A stretch of 64,000 bases of DNA from G963663525 sp963663525. GTDB taxonomy: Bacteria > Myxococcota_A > SURF-8 > G963663525. Made by a program: the position numbers and the translations under genes. Positions 45,410 through 53,903 of this stretch are shown one piece after another (position 1 is the first letter of the stretch; each line of letters begins with the position of its first letter). The notes beneath the pieces are model-generated. The model was not told where the DNA came from, did no database searches, and worked only from the letters and a program-made list of their open reading frames with translations. The stretch is taken from contig CAXXHC010000001.1 in assembly GCA_963663525.2 (NCBI GenBank), forward strand, positions 124,001-188,000, written 5' to 3'.

Positions 45410-48400
45410 TTATCCCTGCATCAGATACGAGGCTGGTTCTGGCAAAGCCGGACTGCCGGTTGGTTCTGGATCATGAGGTGTCGAAGGGTTGCGATGCTGG
45501 ATATCGCTACCACCAATATCTCTTATTGCCTGTTGGAAGTGCTCTTCGGAAATTGCGATGTTTGGGGGCGGCGGGTCGATGCTGCAAGCGTCTTTTACAC
45601 AGAATAAAGCAGCGCGGTTGCAGATATGTGCGATATCGGCTCCGGTAAGTCCTGGTGTTTGGGTGGCGAGATCGGATGCGAGGCAGTTGCGGTCAAGCGT
45701 TGAATCAATGACGAGAGGCTCCAGATAATGCCGAAAGATGGCGGCTCTGCCCGTTTCATCCGGCGGTCCCATGAGGATGATCTGGTCGAATCTGCCAGGT
45801 CGACGCAGAGCAGAATCGATATCATCGGGTCGATTGGTGGTGGCGATAACGAAGATGTTGCCTCGATTTTCCAATCCGTCCAGCAAAGCCAGCAATTGCG
45901 TGACCATGCTTTTCTGGTGCTGGGCGTCAGCGCTTCCTCTGGAAATGGCGAGACAGTCGATCTCATCGAAGAGGATGACGGAGGGTGCGAAGGTCTTCGC
46001 CCGCTCGAAGATGTTTCGTAATGCTTCTTCAGTTTGCCCAACCCATTTGGAAAGCAGCTCCGGTCCGGAGACGGATTCGATATGCGCACCGCATTCTCCG
46101 GCTACAGCTCTGGCCAGCAAAGTTTTACCAGTACCGGGAGGACCGGCGAGGATGACGCCACCTGCTTTCGGTTTCGCCCCGATCAGGATGAATAGCTCGG
46201 CGTGCTTGAGGGGCAGTTCAATCAGGTCGCGGACGGCCTCCACGACCTTGTCTTGTCCCACAACATCGGCGTATCGCGTCGGTGGGATGGTGCGTTCCGG
46301 GATGGTATGCTCCGCATCCTCATTTTTGTTTTCATCGCTCAAACCCAAATCCACTTGAATATTCATGCCGCCGTCACACCAGGGATTGTCTTTCGTCTTT
46401 CGCAAGGTCGGCGGTATTTTCTCGTTGGCGGGCCAGATCCACGCTGGTTTTCCCGTATCGCTGTGATAAAGTTGAATCCAGCTTTCGCCGTCGACCTCGA
46501 TCGTATCAGGCAGGGCCTCGATCTTTGACAATACAATATCACGTTGGAAAACTGGGCATAGCCGCACGCCACTGTTTCGTTCAACGTCGAGTTGGCGTTT
46601 CAATACAAACTTGTCAATTACGATTTTTTCCTCGTCGAAGCTTCCAACGGTCCACCACGGCGGAGCGTCGCATCCGGAATAATTCAGCCATTCGTGGGAA
46701 CCCCAGAGATTCAAGGAATCACAACCGAGGGCACAGGTATTGCGACAATAATCGAACCCATGCTTTTTCCGTTTCAGCCAGCAGCGGCGAGTATCCTCGA
46801 TCATGTTCATGAAGTCCTGCAAATCGTGCTTACCGATCAACTCACCGTCGAGTGAAACTTCCGTTGTCTTCCAGCCTTTGACGATCTTGAGTAAGTTGTC
46901 GATTCGTTTGGCGTTCTCGACCAAACCGCGAGTGATCGACAGCTCGAACCAGGATTCACGGCCCTTGTCGTCGTTGGTGATGTCCAGCGAACCCAGTTTC
47001 GCCAATCTATTCAATCGCTTGCGGATGATGGGAAAGGTCGGCGAAGTCGAACGGGCAAAGGAGATTTTCAGATGGCGAATGGATTCCGAAGGCGGAATGG
47101 ATGGTGATACTTTTTCAAGGTCGTGATGGTTTTCAATTCCCATTCGACCTTTGTTACACTTTACCTGTTCCCAGCCTCGCTTGATATTGGCCGCCAACCA
47201 ATCGTCGGCGAAAGTATGCAACGTTGTTTCGTTGGTTGCCACACGCAGATCGGTTTTCAATGGCTGTTTGCGGCCCGGGGCAAAATCGGTGAAGAAAACC
47301 ACGTAATTGGGATAAGCCGGATCCGAATTGCTCTTATTAGTTTTCCAACCAACCAGTTTGCGCACGGCCACACCCTTTTTGCTTCGCTTGGTGTAGACCT
47401 CGCGGCGAATGATTTCGGAGGCGGGTAACGATGCAGGATCGATGAATGCATGCTCGACAATGGGAACGAGATCCGAGACCTGTTCGAAGCGTACATCCGG
47501 TCTGATAGCCTGCTTGTCTTCACGGACACGTCGAAACACGGCGTTTATTATGCTGACGGACGAGGCGGGTCCAATGGGCGACCAGCCACTATCACTATAT
47601 TGTAGTGACATGCGACGGATAGAATCATTTTTGCTGTTGGCGGCGAGCAAATCGTTGCATTTGATTTCCACAACGAGTTCCGGATTCACCCAGCGGTAGA
47701 GCCATCCGTGGTCGTTGGCCTTGCGATACGAGGATTCGCATGCCAGCGGTGTCAAACGCTTCTGCAGGTCGGAGTTTTCAGCCCGGTTCCACCCCGTTTT
47801 CACACGACCGATAAGCTGAAAATTGCCATCCGATTTCATAAGCGCCAGCAGAAGTTCGGAGACATTGGAGTTATTGCCCGCATACCCAACTACCGCCGCA
47901 TCGATGGAAATCTCCGGCTTGACCTTGAAAATCCGACCATCGGCAGCATGAACGACGAGGCCTTCCGCACCGCCGGAAATCACAATATTTTCGTAGCATG
48001 AGGCGACATCGGAAGGAGTTTTCACGGTTTCACATTGTGCAAGATGGAAACAACCATTGTTCTGACCGACGATCCGTTGAAGGTGATCCAGCCGTTCTGC
48101 AAAAGGTCTTCGTTGTAGATCTACCTCTCCATCCATCAGGATATCGAAGACGGCGAAGCACAATCGTTCCAAATTTCCCTTGCGTCCCATGGCTGCATGA
48201 AGGTCGAAAACACGGGGTCGGCCTGAATCCACGGCGGCGTACAGTTCACCCGCCAGAACACCGCGCCAGCCAGCGAGCGTTCTCATCGCCTCATCTGTGA
48301 GCGGGATATCTTCCAGTTTCTTTCCAAATGGGGACAAGAGCGTGCAGCGTTCATCATCGGCATGCAGAAACCAGGTTTCTCCATCGATTTTCTCGGAAAC

Positions 48401-48514
48401 GGTGGATGGCCCCGGAGGAAGTTCCGCTTCGATGCGATCCGGCGCAAGCGAACGATATGCGCCCGCTACATTGCGTTTGTAGGTCGACAGCATGACCTGA
48501 ATGGTGGCGTTCAT
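45410..48514 (-). CDS. ATP-dependent DNA ligase - AAA+ ATPase fusion
   Basis: 1034 aa. Residues 35-310 carry the nucleotidyltransferase and OB domains of an ATP-dependent DNA ligase: motif I EKIDGE with adenylated Lys42, GELYAA (89-94), FAVFDIL (120-126), EGLVVH (184-189), FKVKPE (196-201), DAAVVGY (205-211) and VEIKCNDLL in the OB fold. Residues 340-740 are not recognised and include CRNTCALGC (590-598) and more Cys. Residues 745-995 are one AAA+ module of Cdc48/FtsH type: GPPGTGKT (791-798), ILFDEID (847-853), ATTNRPDD (sensor 1) and RRPGRFD (Arg fingers). All key residues are present in both halves. ATG overlaps the previous stop. It suggests a hexameric remodeller that seals DNA; substrate and biology are unknown. 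Confidence 0.9.
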   Translation of the reverse strand: MNATIQVMLSTYKRNVAGAYRSLAPDRIEAELPPGPSTVSEKIDGETWFLHADDERCTLLSPFGKKLEDIPLTDEAMRTLAGWRGVLAGELYAAVDSGRPRVFDLHAAMGRKGNLERLCFAVFDILMDGEVDLQRRPFAERLDHLQRIVGQNNGCFHLAQCETVKTPSDVASCYENIVISGGAEGLVVHAADGRIFKVKPEISIDAAVVGYAGNNSNVSELLLALMKSDGNFQLIGRVKTGWNRAENSDLQKRLTPLACESSYRKANDHGWLYRWVNPELVVEIKCNDLLAANSKNDSIRRMSLQYSDSGWSPIGPASSVSIINAVFRRVREDKQAIRPDVRFEQVSDLVPIVEHAFIDPASLPASEIIRREVYTKRSKKGVAVRKLVGWKTNKSNSDPAYPNYVVFFTDFAPGRKQPLKTDLRVATNETTLHTFADDWLAANIKRGWEQVKCNKGRMGIENHHDLEKVSPSIPPSESIRHLKISFARSTSPTFPIIRKRLNRLAKLGSLDITNDDKGRESWFELSITRGLVENAKRIDNLLKIVKGWKTTEVSLDGELIGKHDLQDFMNMIEDTRRCWLKRKKHGFDYCRNTCALGCDSLNLWGSHEWLNYSGCDAPPWWTVGSFDEEKIVIDKFVLKRQLDVERNSGVRLCPVFQRDIVLSKIEALPDTIEVDGESWIQLYHSDTGKPAWIWPANEKIPPTLRKTKDNPWCDGGMNIQVDLGLSDENKNEDAEHTIPERTIPPTRYADVVGQDKVVEAVRDLIELPLKHAELFILIGAKPKAGGVILAGPPGTGKTLLARAVAGECGAHIESVSGPELLSKWVGQTEEALRNIFERAKTFAPSVILFDEIDCLAISRGSADAQHQKSMVTQLLALLDGLENRGNIFVIATTNRPDDIDSALRRPGRFDQIILMGPPDETGRAAIFRHYLEPLVIDSTLDRNCLASDLATQTPGLTGADIAHICNRAALFCVKDACSIDPPPPNIAISEEHFQQAIRDIGGSDIQHRNPSTPHDPEPTGSPALPEPASYLMQG

Positions 48515-49224
48515 GACCCGACCTCCGGCTTTTTCAGTTCAAACGCAGCCAAGTGCAGTGTCAGCAAATACGTTTCTCCGCGCGTGCGACCTTCCAAAAA
48601 ACCTTTCATCGACGTGCCATTTCGCTCCAGAATCAGTGGCCCCGTTCCCTTCGGACCCGATCCGACCAGCGCCAGCGAAGCACGATCCTCCAGGTATCTT
48701 GCCAGACCGTACAGGAAGTCGTACTCCAACGTATTCGTGTGTCGCAGCTGATAGGCCCGTGTGAAAGCATAGCGACGAATGACGTCCATCCGTGAAATCA
48801 ACTTTCCCGACCAACGAGGCGACTCATCGGGAACGAGATTCGATGGCATGTTTTCCGGCTCACTGCGCGTGACCTCGTTTCCTTTCCGGTCATGAATGAC
48901 TTCGATCATGCGTGCCGAGTAAAGCGGCTGTCCATCCGCACCCACATGCACCCGATCACAGGGACCGGTTTCGTGGCCCACCGCCAGTAAATCGATTTCG
49001 GGATCGTCCTCGATCAAAGCATGTGCCAACGAATCGGGATCACCATATTTCGACAACAGTGTTTTGTAACTGGTGGTTTCCGACGATTTGATCCGGCGTG
49101 TGAATCGAACCGGCGAACCGGAGGGATCGACACAGGAAACACCGGGAGGTTTTTGGCGAGGAACAAGCATGATCGTCGCCTCCCGTCCCCGATGATCGGC
49201 CAGACGGATGCTACGGCAGGGCAT
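48511..49224 (-). CDS. conserved-looking protein of unknown function, ligase-AAA operon
   Basis: 237 aa; start ATG 49224 with GGAGGAACGATC before it, overlapping the preceding gene by 14 bp. I do not recognise a family. Residues 80-105 (DLLAVGHETGPCDRVHVGAD) and 140-200 (GKLISRMDVIRRYAFTRAYQ, EYDFLYGLARYLEDR) are the most structured parts. No signal peptide or membrane span, so probably cytoplasmic. Stop overlaps the ligase-AAA start (ATGA), so the two proteins are probably made in proportion and may interact. Confidence 0.7.
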   Translation of the reverse strand: MPCRSIRLADHRGREATIMLVPRQKPPGVSCVDPSGSPVRFTRRIKSSETTSYKTLLSKYGDPDSLAHALIEDDPEIDLLAVGHETGPCDRVHVGADGQPLYSARMIEVIHDRKGNEVTRSEPENMPSNLVPDESPRWSGKLISRMDVIRRYAFTRAYQLRHTNTLEYDFLYGLARYLEDRASLALVGSGPKGTGPLILERNGTSMKGFLEGRTRGETYLLTLHLAAFELKKPEVGS

Positions 49225-49846
49225 GATCGTTCCTCCAATCTAGCTCAAAGTTGAATTCCGTATCCTCCCGTTCCTCCGCCCATTCGTTCTCGACCTCGGA
49301 AATGGTCTGTTCCAAGCCTACAAAGTCAAACGGACAGGCTTCGGCTTGAACCAGGAAGATGCCGTTTTCGTTGGCCAGCAGAAAGGCAGGCGTATCGGTG
49401 TACGTGGCGCGTGGTCGATACGGGACACGGAAGATCGCACCGTCATGCAACGCTTTTTCCAGAGTTGTATCAAGGGTTTCGGCTTCAAGTGCATGAACTT
49501 TGGTCGCGATGTGGCCGAGAAAATAATCCAACGGCACTGATTCTTTGATGGTTTCCGTTCGCCCCACTGTTGCCGAAAGCTTTTTCAATGGCTTCCCGGT
49601 CGCATCCACTGCAATCAATTCGCTCCGATTGACCACCTCACCATCATCAGTAATATAGATATCCGCTGTACAACCCGCGCCCAAAAGAAAACGCCCATCC
49701 CGGGTGAGATGAGCGCTGGCGCATTCCTGGCCGTTTTCGTCCAGGGCGATGCGACGTTTGAAGCCGTGCAACCTTTTCCTATCGATAGGTGTGAGACCAA
49801 AGCGAGAAGTCCCGCCTCGATAGCCGATGCCGATGCTTCGTGTCAT
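49211..49846 (-). CDS. protein of unknown function, ligase-AAA operon
   Basis: 211 aa from ATG 49846 (MTRSIGIGYRGGTSRFGLTP), which overlaps the DUF4314 stop by ATGA; an upstream ATG-equivalent at 49936 would lie wholly inside that gene and is rejected. A beta-rich N-terminal half (FLLGAGCTADIYITDDGEVV, SELIAVDATGKPLKKL) and an acidic C terminus (ENEWAEEREDTEFNFELDW) are seen. Family not recognised. Acidic tail and tight coupling suggest a partner of the downstream proteins. Confidence 0.7.
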   Translation of the reverse strand: MTRSIGIGYRGGTSRFGLTPIDRKRLHGFKRRIALDENGQECASAHLTRDGRFLLGAGCTADIYITDDGEVVNRSELIAVDATGKPLKKLSATVGRTETIKESVPLDYFLGHIATKVHALEAETLDTTLEKALHDGAIFRVPYRPRATYTDTPAFLLANENGIFLVQAEACPFDFVGLEQTISEVENEWAEEREDTEFNFELDWRNDHALP

Positions 49847-50067
49847 GGTGAATCCTCCTCGTTTTTCACGGACGTGACGATCTCGAAGATATCCACACCG
49901 GGAATCAATACCAGGCTGCGCTCCATCCCGATCCACTCGACCGAAATCTGCGCCAGCGGACCTTCGGTGATCTCGATCACGATGCCTTCGGACCCGGGTG
50001 GGATCGGATCGGGATCGTTTGGCATTCGGATAAGTTTTATGTGATCTCCTTTTCGAACGCGGTCCAT
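49843..50067 (-). CDS. DUF4314-type small protein
   Basis: 74 aa: VRKGDHIKLIRMPNDPDPIP, PPGSEGIVIEI, then SVEWIGMERSLVLIPGVDIF. This matches the SH3-like DUF4314 pattern, a small domain frequent in plasmids, phages and conjugative elements. It starts 3 bp after the stop of the core-binding-domain gene and overlaps the next gene. Role unknown; such domains often regulate or bind nucleic-acid enzymes. Confidence 0.75.
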   Translation of the reverse strand: MDRVRKGDHIKLIRMPNDPDPIPPGSEGIVIEITEGPLAQISVEWIGMERSLVLIPGVDIFEIVTSVKNEEDSP

Positions 50068-50070
50068 GGT

Positions 50071-50469
50071 TTACTTTTCCTCCGTGTCGGCTTGGGGAGA
50101 TTGGGATTTTTTGACGTTCGGCTCCAGGTACTTTTTGTCGTCTTTTGGCAAGGCTACCGATGGGCTGAATCCCTGATCGTGCCAGTACACCAGCGCCTGG
50201 CGCACGATGCGGCGGATCTGCAGGATGCTGGCCTGGGCTCGGGGTTTTAAGCCATCTTTCCCAGGTTGCATGGTGGCGGCCTCGCCCTTGAAGAATTTAT
50301 CCACATGCAAGGGAAGAATCTTTTTCACCTCCTTGCCTTCGCCCATTTCAGAAATCAGAAGATCCAGCGTGCGTCGGGCTGTACCGAGGGTAGAAGGCTT
50401 TTTGCCGACCGCTTTCAAATGCTCCAGATACTGTTCGCAGGCTTCTTTCAGGGTCTTGGTTGTACCCAT
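50071..50469 (-). CDS. free-standing integrase core-binding (SAM-like) domain protein
   Basis: 132 aa: LKEACEQYLEHLKAVGKKPS, then TARRTLDLLISEM, and QASILQIRRIVRQALVYWHD. This is the helical core-binding domain normally found at the N terminus of tyrosine recombinases, but no catalytic domain follows. Paralogous to 51032-51490. First gene of the coupled five-gene set ending in the ligase-AAA fusion. It could place the other proteins on recombination-site DNA or antagonise a recombinase. Confidence 0.72.
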   Translation of the reverse strand: MGTTKTLKEACEQYLEHLKAVGKKPSTLGTARRTLDLLISEMGEGKEVKKILPLHVDKFFKGEAATMQPGKDGLKPRAQASILQIRRIVRQALVYWHDQGFSPSVALPKDDKKYLEPNVKKSQSPQADTEEK

Positions 50470-50481
50470 GATTTGTCTCCT

Positions 50482-50693
50482 TCAATCGTCGATGTCTTCG
50501 TTTTTCAAAAAAGCCTCGATCTGATGGAGCAGACACTCTACGTGGGCGATGTCGCCATGATGACCCAGTGGATGGATTCAGTCGCTTCGGCGTGGCGATC
50601 GAGTTCTTTCGTGATGGTGGCAAGGCGTTTGTTGATCTGCTTCCTCTTTTCTTTGTAGGCTTGCTGGGCGGTCCGTGTGCTCATTGTTTTCAT
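50482..50693 (-). pseudogene. small coiled-coil protein with a probable frameshift
   Basis: ATG 50693 reads MKTMSTRTAQQAYKEKRKQI and a basic/acidic helix to ESIHW, then stops at 50538. One inserted base in the GGG run after CACT would continue as GHHGDIAHVECLLHQIEAFL to a stop at 50482, 12 bp before the next gene. The two halves fit one 70-residue helical protein, so I read a single-base loss; sequencing error is possible. Confidence 0.5.
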
Positions 50694-50887
50694 CCTTTCT
50701 TTTTCGGCGTCGTTGCCGTGTTGTCTGTTGTGTCATGCAGATTGCGGTCCAATTCAACGTTTTTGTGGGCGAAAAATGCGACTGTAACCCATCGTAATCA
50801 CGGGACTTTTCGCATCGGTTTCTGGCATGGAATCTCGTCGATGCCTCCACGAGCCGAACGGTGACGAAGAAGGTCTTTGAATTCTGT

Positions 50888-51070
50888 TCCGTTTGTCACG
50901 AAACGACCAAGCCTGCAAAATCACGCCACGATTTGCAGTGCCCAGAATTGACACTGAGATGGTGGGGAGAGCCCTGAATGGTCCGTAGAATAGCACCCAT
51001 GCCGTTCACCTGCCATTTGCGAGACCCCATTTCAGGCATCCCCGTGGCTTTCATAGCGCTGCTCGACATG
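50888..51070. repeat. inverted copy of 32565-32745
   Basis: CGTTTGTCACGAAACGACCA through GCGCTGCTCGACATGAGTAC matches the reverse complement of the 32.6-32.75 kb segment. It overlaps the 3' end of the 152-aa gene, so the last residues of that protein are repeat-derived. Confidence 0.85.
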
Positions 51071-51490
51071 AGTACAAACCCGATGACCGACGCCGGAGTG
51101 AATCATTCGGTTGGCGAAGCGGGATTCGCTTTTCGGCAGGGGAAGTTTCTCGATCATGCCCGTTTCGAACCACCAGCACAAGGCCATCTTCACGATCCGC
51201 TTAATCTGAACGATACTGGCTTTCGCGCGAGGCTTCATGCCATTTTTCCCTGGTTGCATGATGGCCAGTTCGCTTTTAAAAAACGTCGATACATGAACGG
51301 GGAGGATGTTGGAAAGCTCCTTGTTCTCCCCCATTCCAGTGATCAGCAGATCCAGGGTTCGTTTCGCTGTTTTGATCGTACTTTGTCGCTGGCCGATGGT
51401 GTTCAGATACTCCAGGTAGTGTTGGCAAGCATCAGATAACGTTACGTTTTTCGTAGGCTCGTTTTTCATGATTTCCATTTCGTCCTCCAT
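51032..51490 (-). CDS. second free-standing integrase core-binding domain protein
   Basis: 152 aa: LSDACQHYLEYLNTIGQRQS, KTAKRTLDLLITGMGENKEL, then KASIVQIKRIVKMALCWWFE. It is about half identical in sequence to 50071-50469. After residue about 130 it enters repeat sequence (GHRVCTHVEQRYESHGDA), so the native C terminus may have been replaced. It sits between two blocks that are adjacent at 32 kb, as if it were the cargo of that repeat. Confidence 0.68.
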   Translation of the reverse strand: MEDEMEIMKNEPTKNVTLSDACQHYLEYLNTIGQRQSTIKTAKRTLDLLITGMGENKELSNILPVHVSTFFKSELAIMQPGKNGMKPRAKASIVQIKRIVKMALCWWFETGMIEKLPLPKSESRFANRMIHSGVGHRVCTHVEQRYESHGDA

Positions 51491-51579
51491 TCAGGGTGGT
51501 GGTTTCCGCTGCGAAAAACCATTCTCCGCAGGCAACAACGACTGTTGCAGAACGTGTTCCAGCATTACGAGGATGAAAA

Positions 51580-51905
51580 AGAACGGAGATTCGGCATGGT
51601 CTGATTGGACAACATAGCGTAATCACGCAAGAATCTGCGTTTGTCCGATGAGGATGAACACCCTTTGAAATGGAGTTTCTAGAGAATGATGAGACGAAAG
51701 AGACAAGAGAAATTCCCTCATCGTCCAAGTACGCCCAATCACGGATCAATTCGCTGTGACAAAACGATCGCAGTGTCGGGAAACTGGTCAGAGCGGTTAT
51801 TCGGCAAAGCAGACATTGTGGTAAAAACCATGTCCGTGCGGAAATGGAATTGAGGAAGTGGTCGAAAGAGGTATTCGTCAAGCAAGTAATTTTGAGATCA
51901 AAAGC
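51580..51905. repeat. inverted copy of 32250-32550
   Basis: Long imperfect match in opposite orientation (TTTGTCACAGCGAATTGATC, TTCTCTTGTCTCTTTCGT and CTTGCGTGATTACGC blocks). Together with 50888-51070 it frames the 152-aa gene. No separate gene is supported in 51491-51932. Confidence 0.82.
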
Positions 51906-51932
51906 GGAAGTCATTATACTCTAGTTCCACAG

Positions 51933-52661
51933 TCATTGAGTACATTCTTTCATTAATGAATTTATTACTGTTTCCCCTCTCAAAATACTCTCGAAGGCAG
52001 GCTTTTCCACGCTCCAGAGATGATTGGGATACCAGGCTGGAATGCGACAGCCGTTTTCGTCGAGAAGCTCCCGTTTCTCCGCGCATTTCGCCGGAGATGG
52101 CTCTTTGGGCTGGGGACGATTGAGAATGTTGCGAACGGTGGAGGCGGACAGGAAGATACCGAGCATTTTCAATTGGTTGGCGATGCGTATCCTGCCCCAC
52201 TGGATGTTGTCTCCGGCGAAGCGCCAGACCAGCCAGGCCAGTTCATCGGGCGTCTTGTTCCAGGCCTGGCGTTCGGAATCCTCCTTCTTGCTCTGAATCC
52301 ATTCCAGCCAGCGATACAGGGTCGAAATGGAGATGCCGAAATATCTGCTGACATGGCTGCGCGGAATCTGGAAGAACGCCATATGCCAGAGGATAAACAA
52401 TCGCTCTTTCAGGGTGTGGCGGGGCTTTTTCGAGGAGGCATGGCAGCGCTTCTGTAGGATCTCTACCTGGGTTTTCAGTTGATGTATCTGATCGCGCAGA
52501 AAGACGATCTCCTTGTCCTTCTCGTCGGCGGACATCCCGGCGATGGATTCCAGTCCCTTCCTCCTGGCTTTTCCCGCCCATGCGGCGGCAAGCAGGACGG
52601 CTTTCAGAAGCAAGGAGACGGCGTAGACGATGAGTTGTTTCCGCGTGGTCGTTTCGGTCAT
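51933..52661 (-). pseudogene. integrase-core transposase with catalytic core deleted
   Basis: 242 aa. Coiled-coil N terminus (EKDKEIVFLRDQIHQLKTQV) and a helix-turn-helix region (RSHVSRYFGISISTLYRWLE, then GRIRIANQLKMLGIFLSAST) lead to WYPNHLWSVE, where the first catalytic Asp would follow. Instead the frame jumps to KPAFESILRGETVINSLMKE and stops. The DDE core has been removed by an internal deletion, leaving a DNA-binding fragment. Confidence 0.8.
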
Positions 52662-52817
52662 GCTTCCATCCTGACAATCAGGAAAATCGATCAGATTCTG
52701 CTTTCAAATTCACATTTCATAGCATACATTGACCTGAAACGGAAAAAACAGCCCTTTGAAAAAGCGCAGTATTTTCAACGAAATGGAGTCTCCCATTATC
52801 GCTTGACATGGACAGGC
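51940..52817 (-). mobile_element. internally deleted transposon
   Basis: Contains the truncated transposase gene and, beyond its start, a leader that ends GGAGTCTCCCATTATCGC, then TTGACATGGACA (52795-52816). The same two ends, with nearly everything in between lost, occur at 54135-54350. Confidence 0.7.
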
Positions 52818-52906
52818 ACTCCCAAAGGAAACGGGGAGCAACGGATAGGCCTGGCCTAAAGCCAACGCGCCAGTCCTCGACCCTACCGGGGACACCAATT
52901 CTTTCT

Positions 52907-53060
52907 TCATGGTTCACTACGCACACAACGCAAGTAGGCAGTCCACCATTTTTTGATGGAGCCCACATCACCGTAGTCGAAAGGCACACTCCATGCTCGT
53001 TCGGAATTGCCGGTATTATGGGACGATGTCCAGCAGCTCCGAGCTGCGAAAATCGGATGA
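52907..53060 (-). pseudogene. 3' remnant of a DUF1566 gene
   Basis: The minus-strand frame ends CWTSSHNTGNSERAWSVPFD, YGDVGSIKKWWTAYLRCVRS and a stop. This is the C-terminal tip of a DUF1566 domain (compare YARCVC at 8312). The upstream part is lost. The tip falls in the region that varies in the two copies of the giant protein. Confidence 0.65.
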
Positions 53061-53127
53061 TTTTTTTCAGAAAACAAAGAATCCGATGAGGTCCAGTAAA
53101 CTATCGAAATCATTGACTTCGTCCGAT

Positions 53128-53225
53128 GGCCCAAATGGCCGTTATCCGATGATCGTCCGGTGAGCGTCCGATAATTATCCGGTGAATCGCCATCGGACGC
53201 CTATCGGATACGCATCGGATAACAA
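53128..53225. repeat. cluster of ATCCGATGA / TCATCGGAT words
   Basis: At least eight degenerate copies of (T/C)(A/G)TCCG(A/G)T(G/A) in both orientations within about 100 bp: TTATCCGATGATCGTCCGGT, GCGTCCGATAATTATCCGGT, CATCGGACGCC, TATCGGATACGC, ATCGGATAAC. Non-coding. Confidence 0.75.
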
Positions 53226-53420
53226 CTTGACTGGCTTCCATGCCTGAAAACGGGCTGCGGACGCCTATTCGGTCACTCCGTCCGGAAATAACTCCCGAAC
53301 CATCAATGGACACGCCCGCAGAAAACCCGTCCGCGACGGATCACACGGCGATAGTGAGCCGGACATAACGGCGGAAAACAGGTCACGGTGACGGCGTCGG
53401 GGACACTCGCGCCTTTTCTG

Positions 53421-53848
53421 ACACCGGCGTCGCTGTCGTTATGTCATAATTGGATGGTCCATCCCGGCATATCGTGGCGGGATCGCAAGTCGCGACGGTC
53501 GTGAAATTCTCTCCTTCACCCGGTGATAGTATCGCGGATAATCGTCAAGTCGCTCTCGACCGGCGAGAGCCGATAGCGTCATGGACGCACGCATGGATGC
53601 AAGGATCGGGTCGATCGGACCTCAACATCATCATACCCTTGTTATTACAGGTAATTAGGCCTTATTTTACCCTCGGCTTCCACCGGGCGGACCACCATGG
53701 ACGCTCATGGATAATATGCCGTTATTCCTACATAATCATTGTCGAACATGGATGGAACATGGACGAAGCGCATGGATCAATTCGCGGAAAAGTAATAATT
53801 TCAGCTATCTACATGGATGAAGGAGGTTGTTTCCCGAAATTTCGACCC
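53421..53848 (+). repeat. 428-bp dispersed repeat S, copy 2
   Basis: Full-length match to 26947-27375, ending at exactly the same base (CCCGAAATTTCGACCC), where a GTGCTGTT repeat end follows. Many CATGGA words in both orientations. It can encode MDEAHGSIRGKVIISAIYMD as at 27 kb, but no real gene is supported. No gene is seen in 53061-54387. Confidence 0.85.
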
Positions 53849-53903
53849 GTGCTGTTGGTCAACACCTTCTGGACAAAAGCGTCCGGTGGTCCGTACATGC
53901 CGT
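53849..53903 (+). repeat. dispersed GTGCTGTT repeat, left-end fragment F
   Basis: GTGCTGTTGGTCAACACC through AAAGCGTCCGGTGGTCCG, then TACATGCCG; only the first about 55 bp of the family. Confidence 0.8.
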
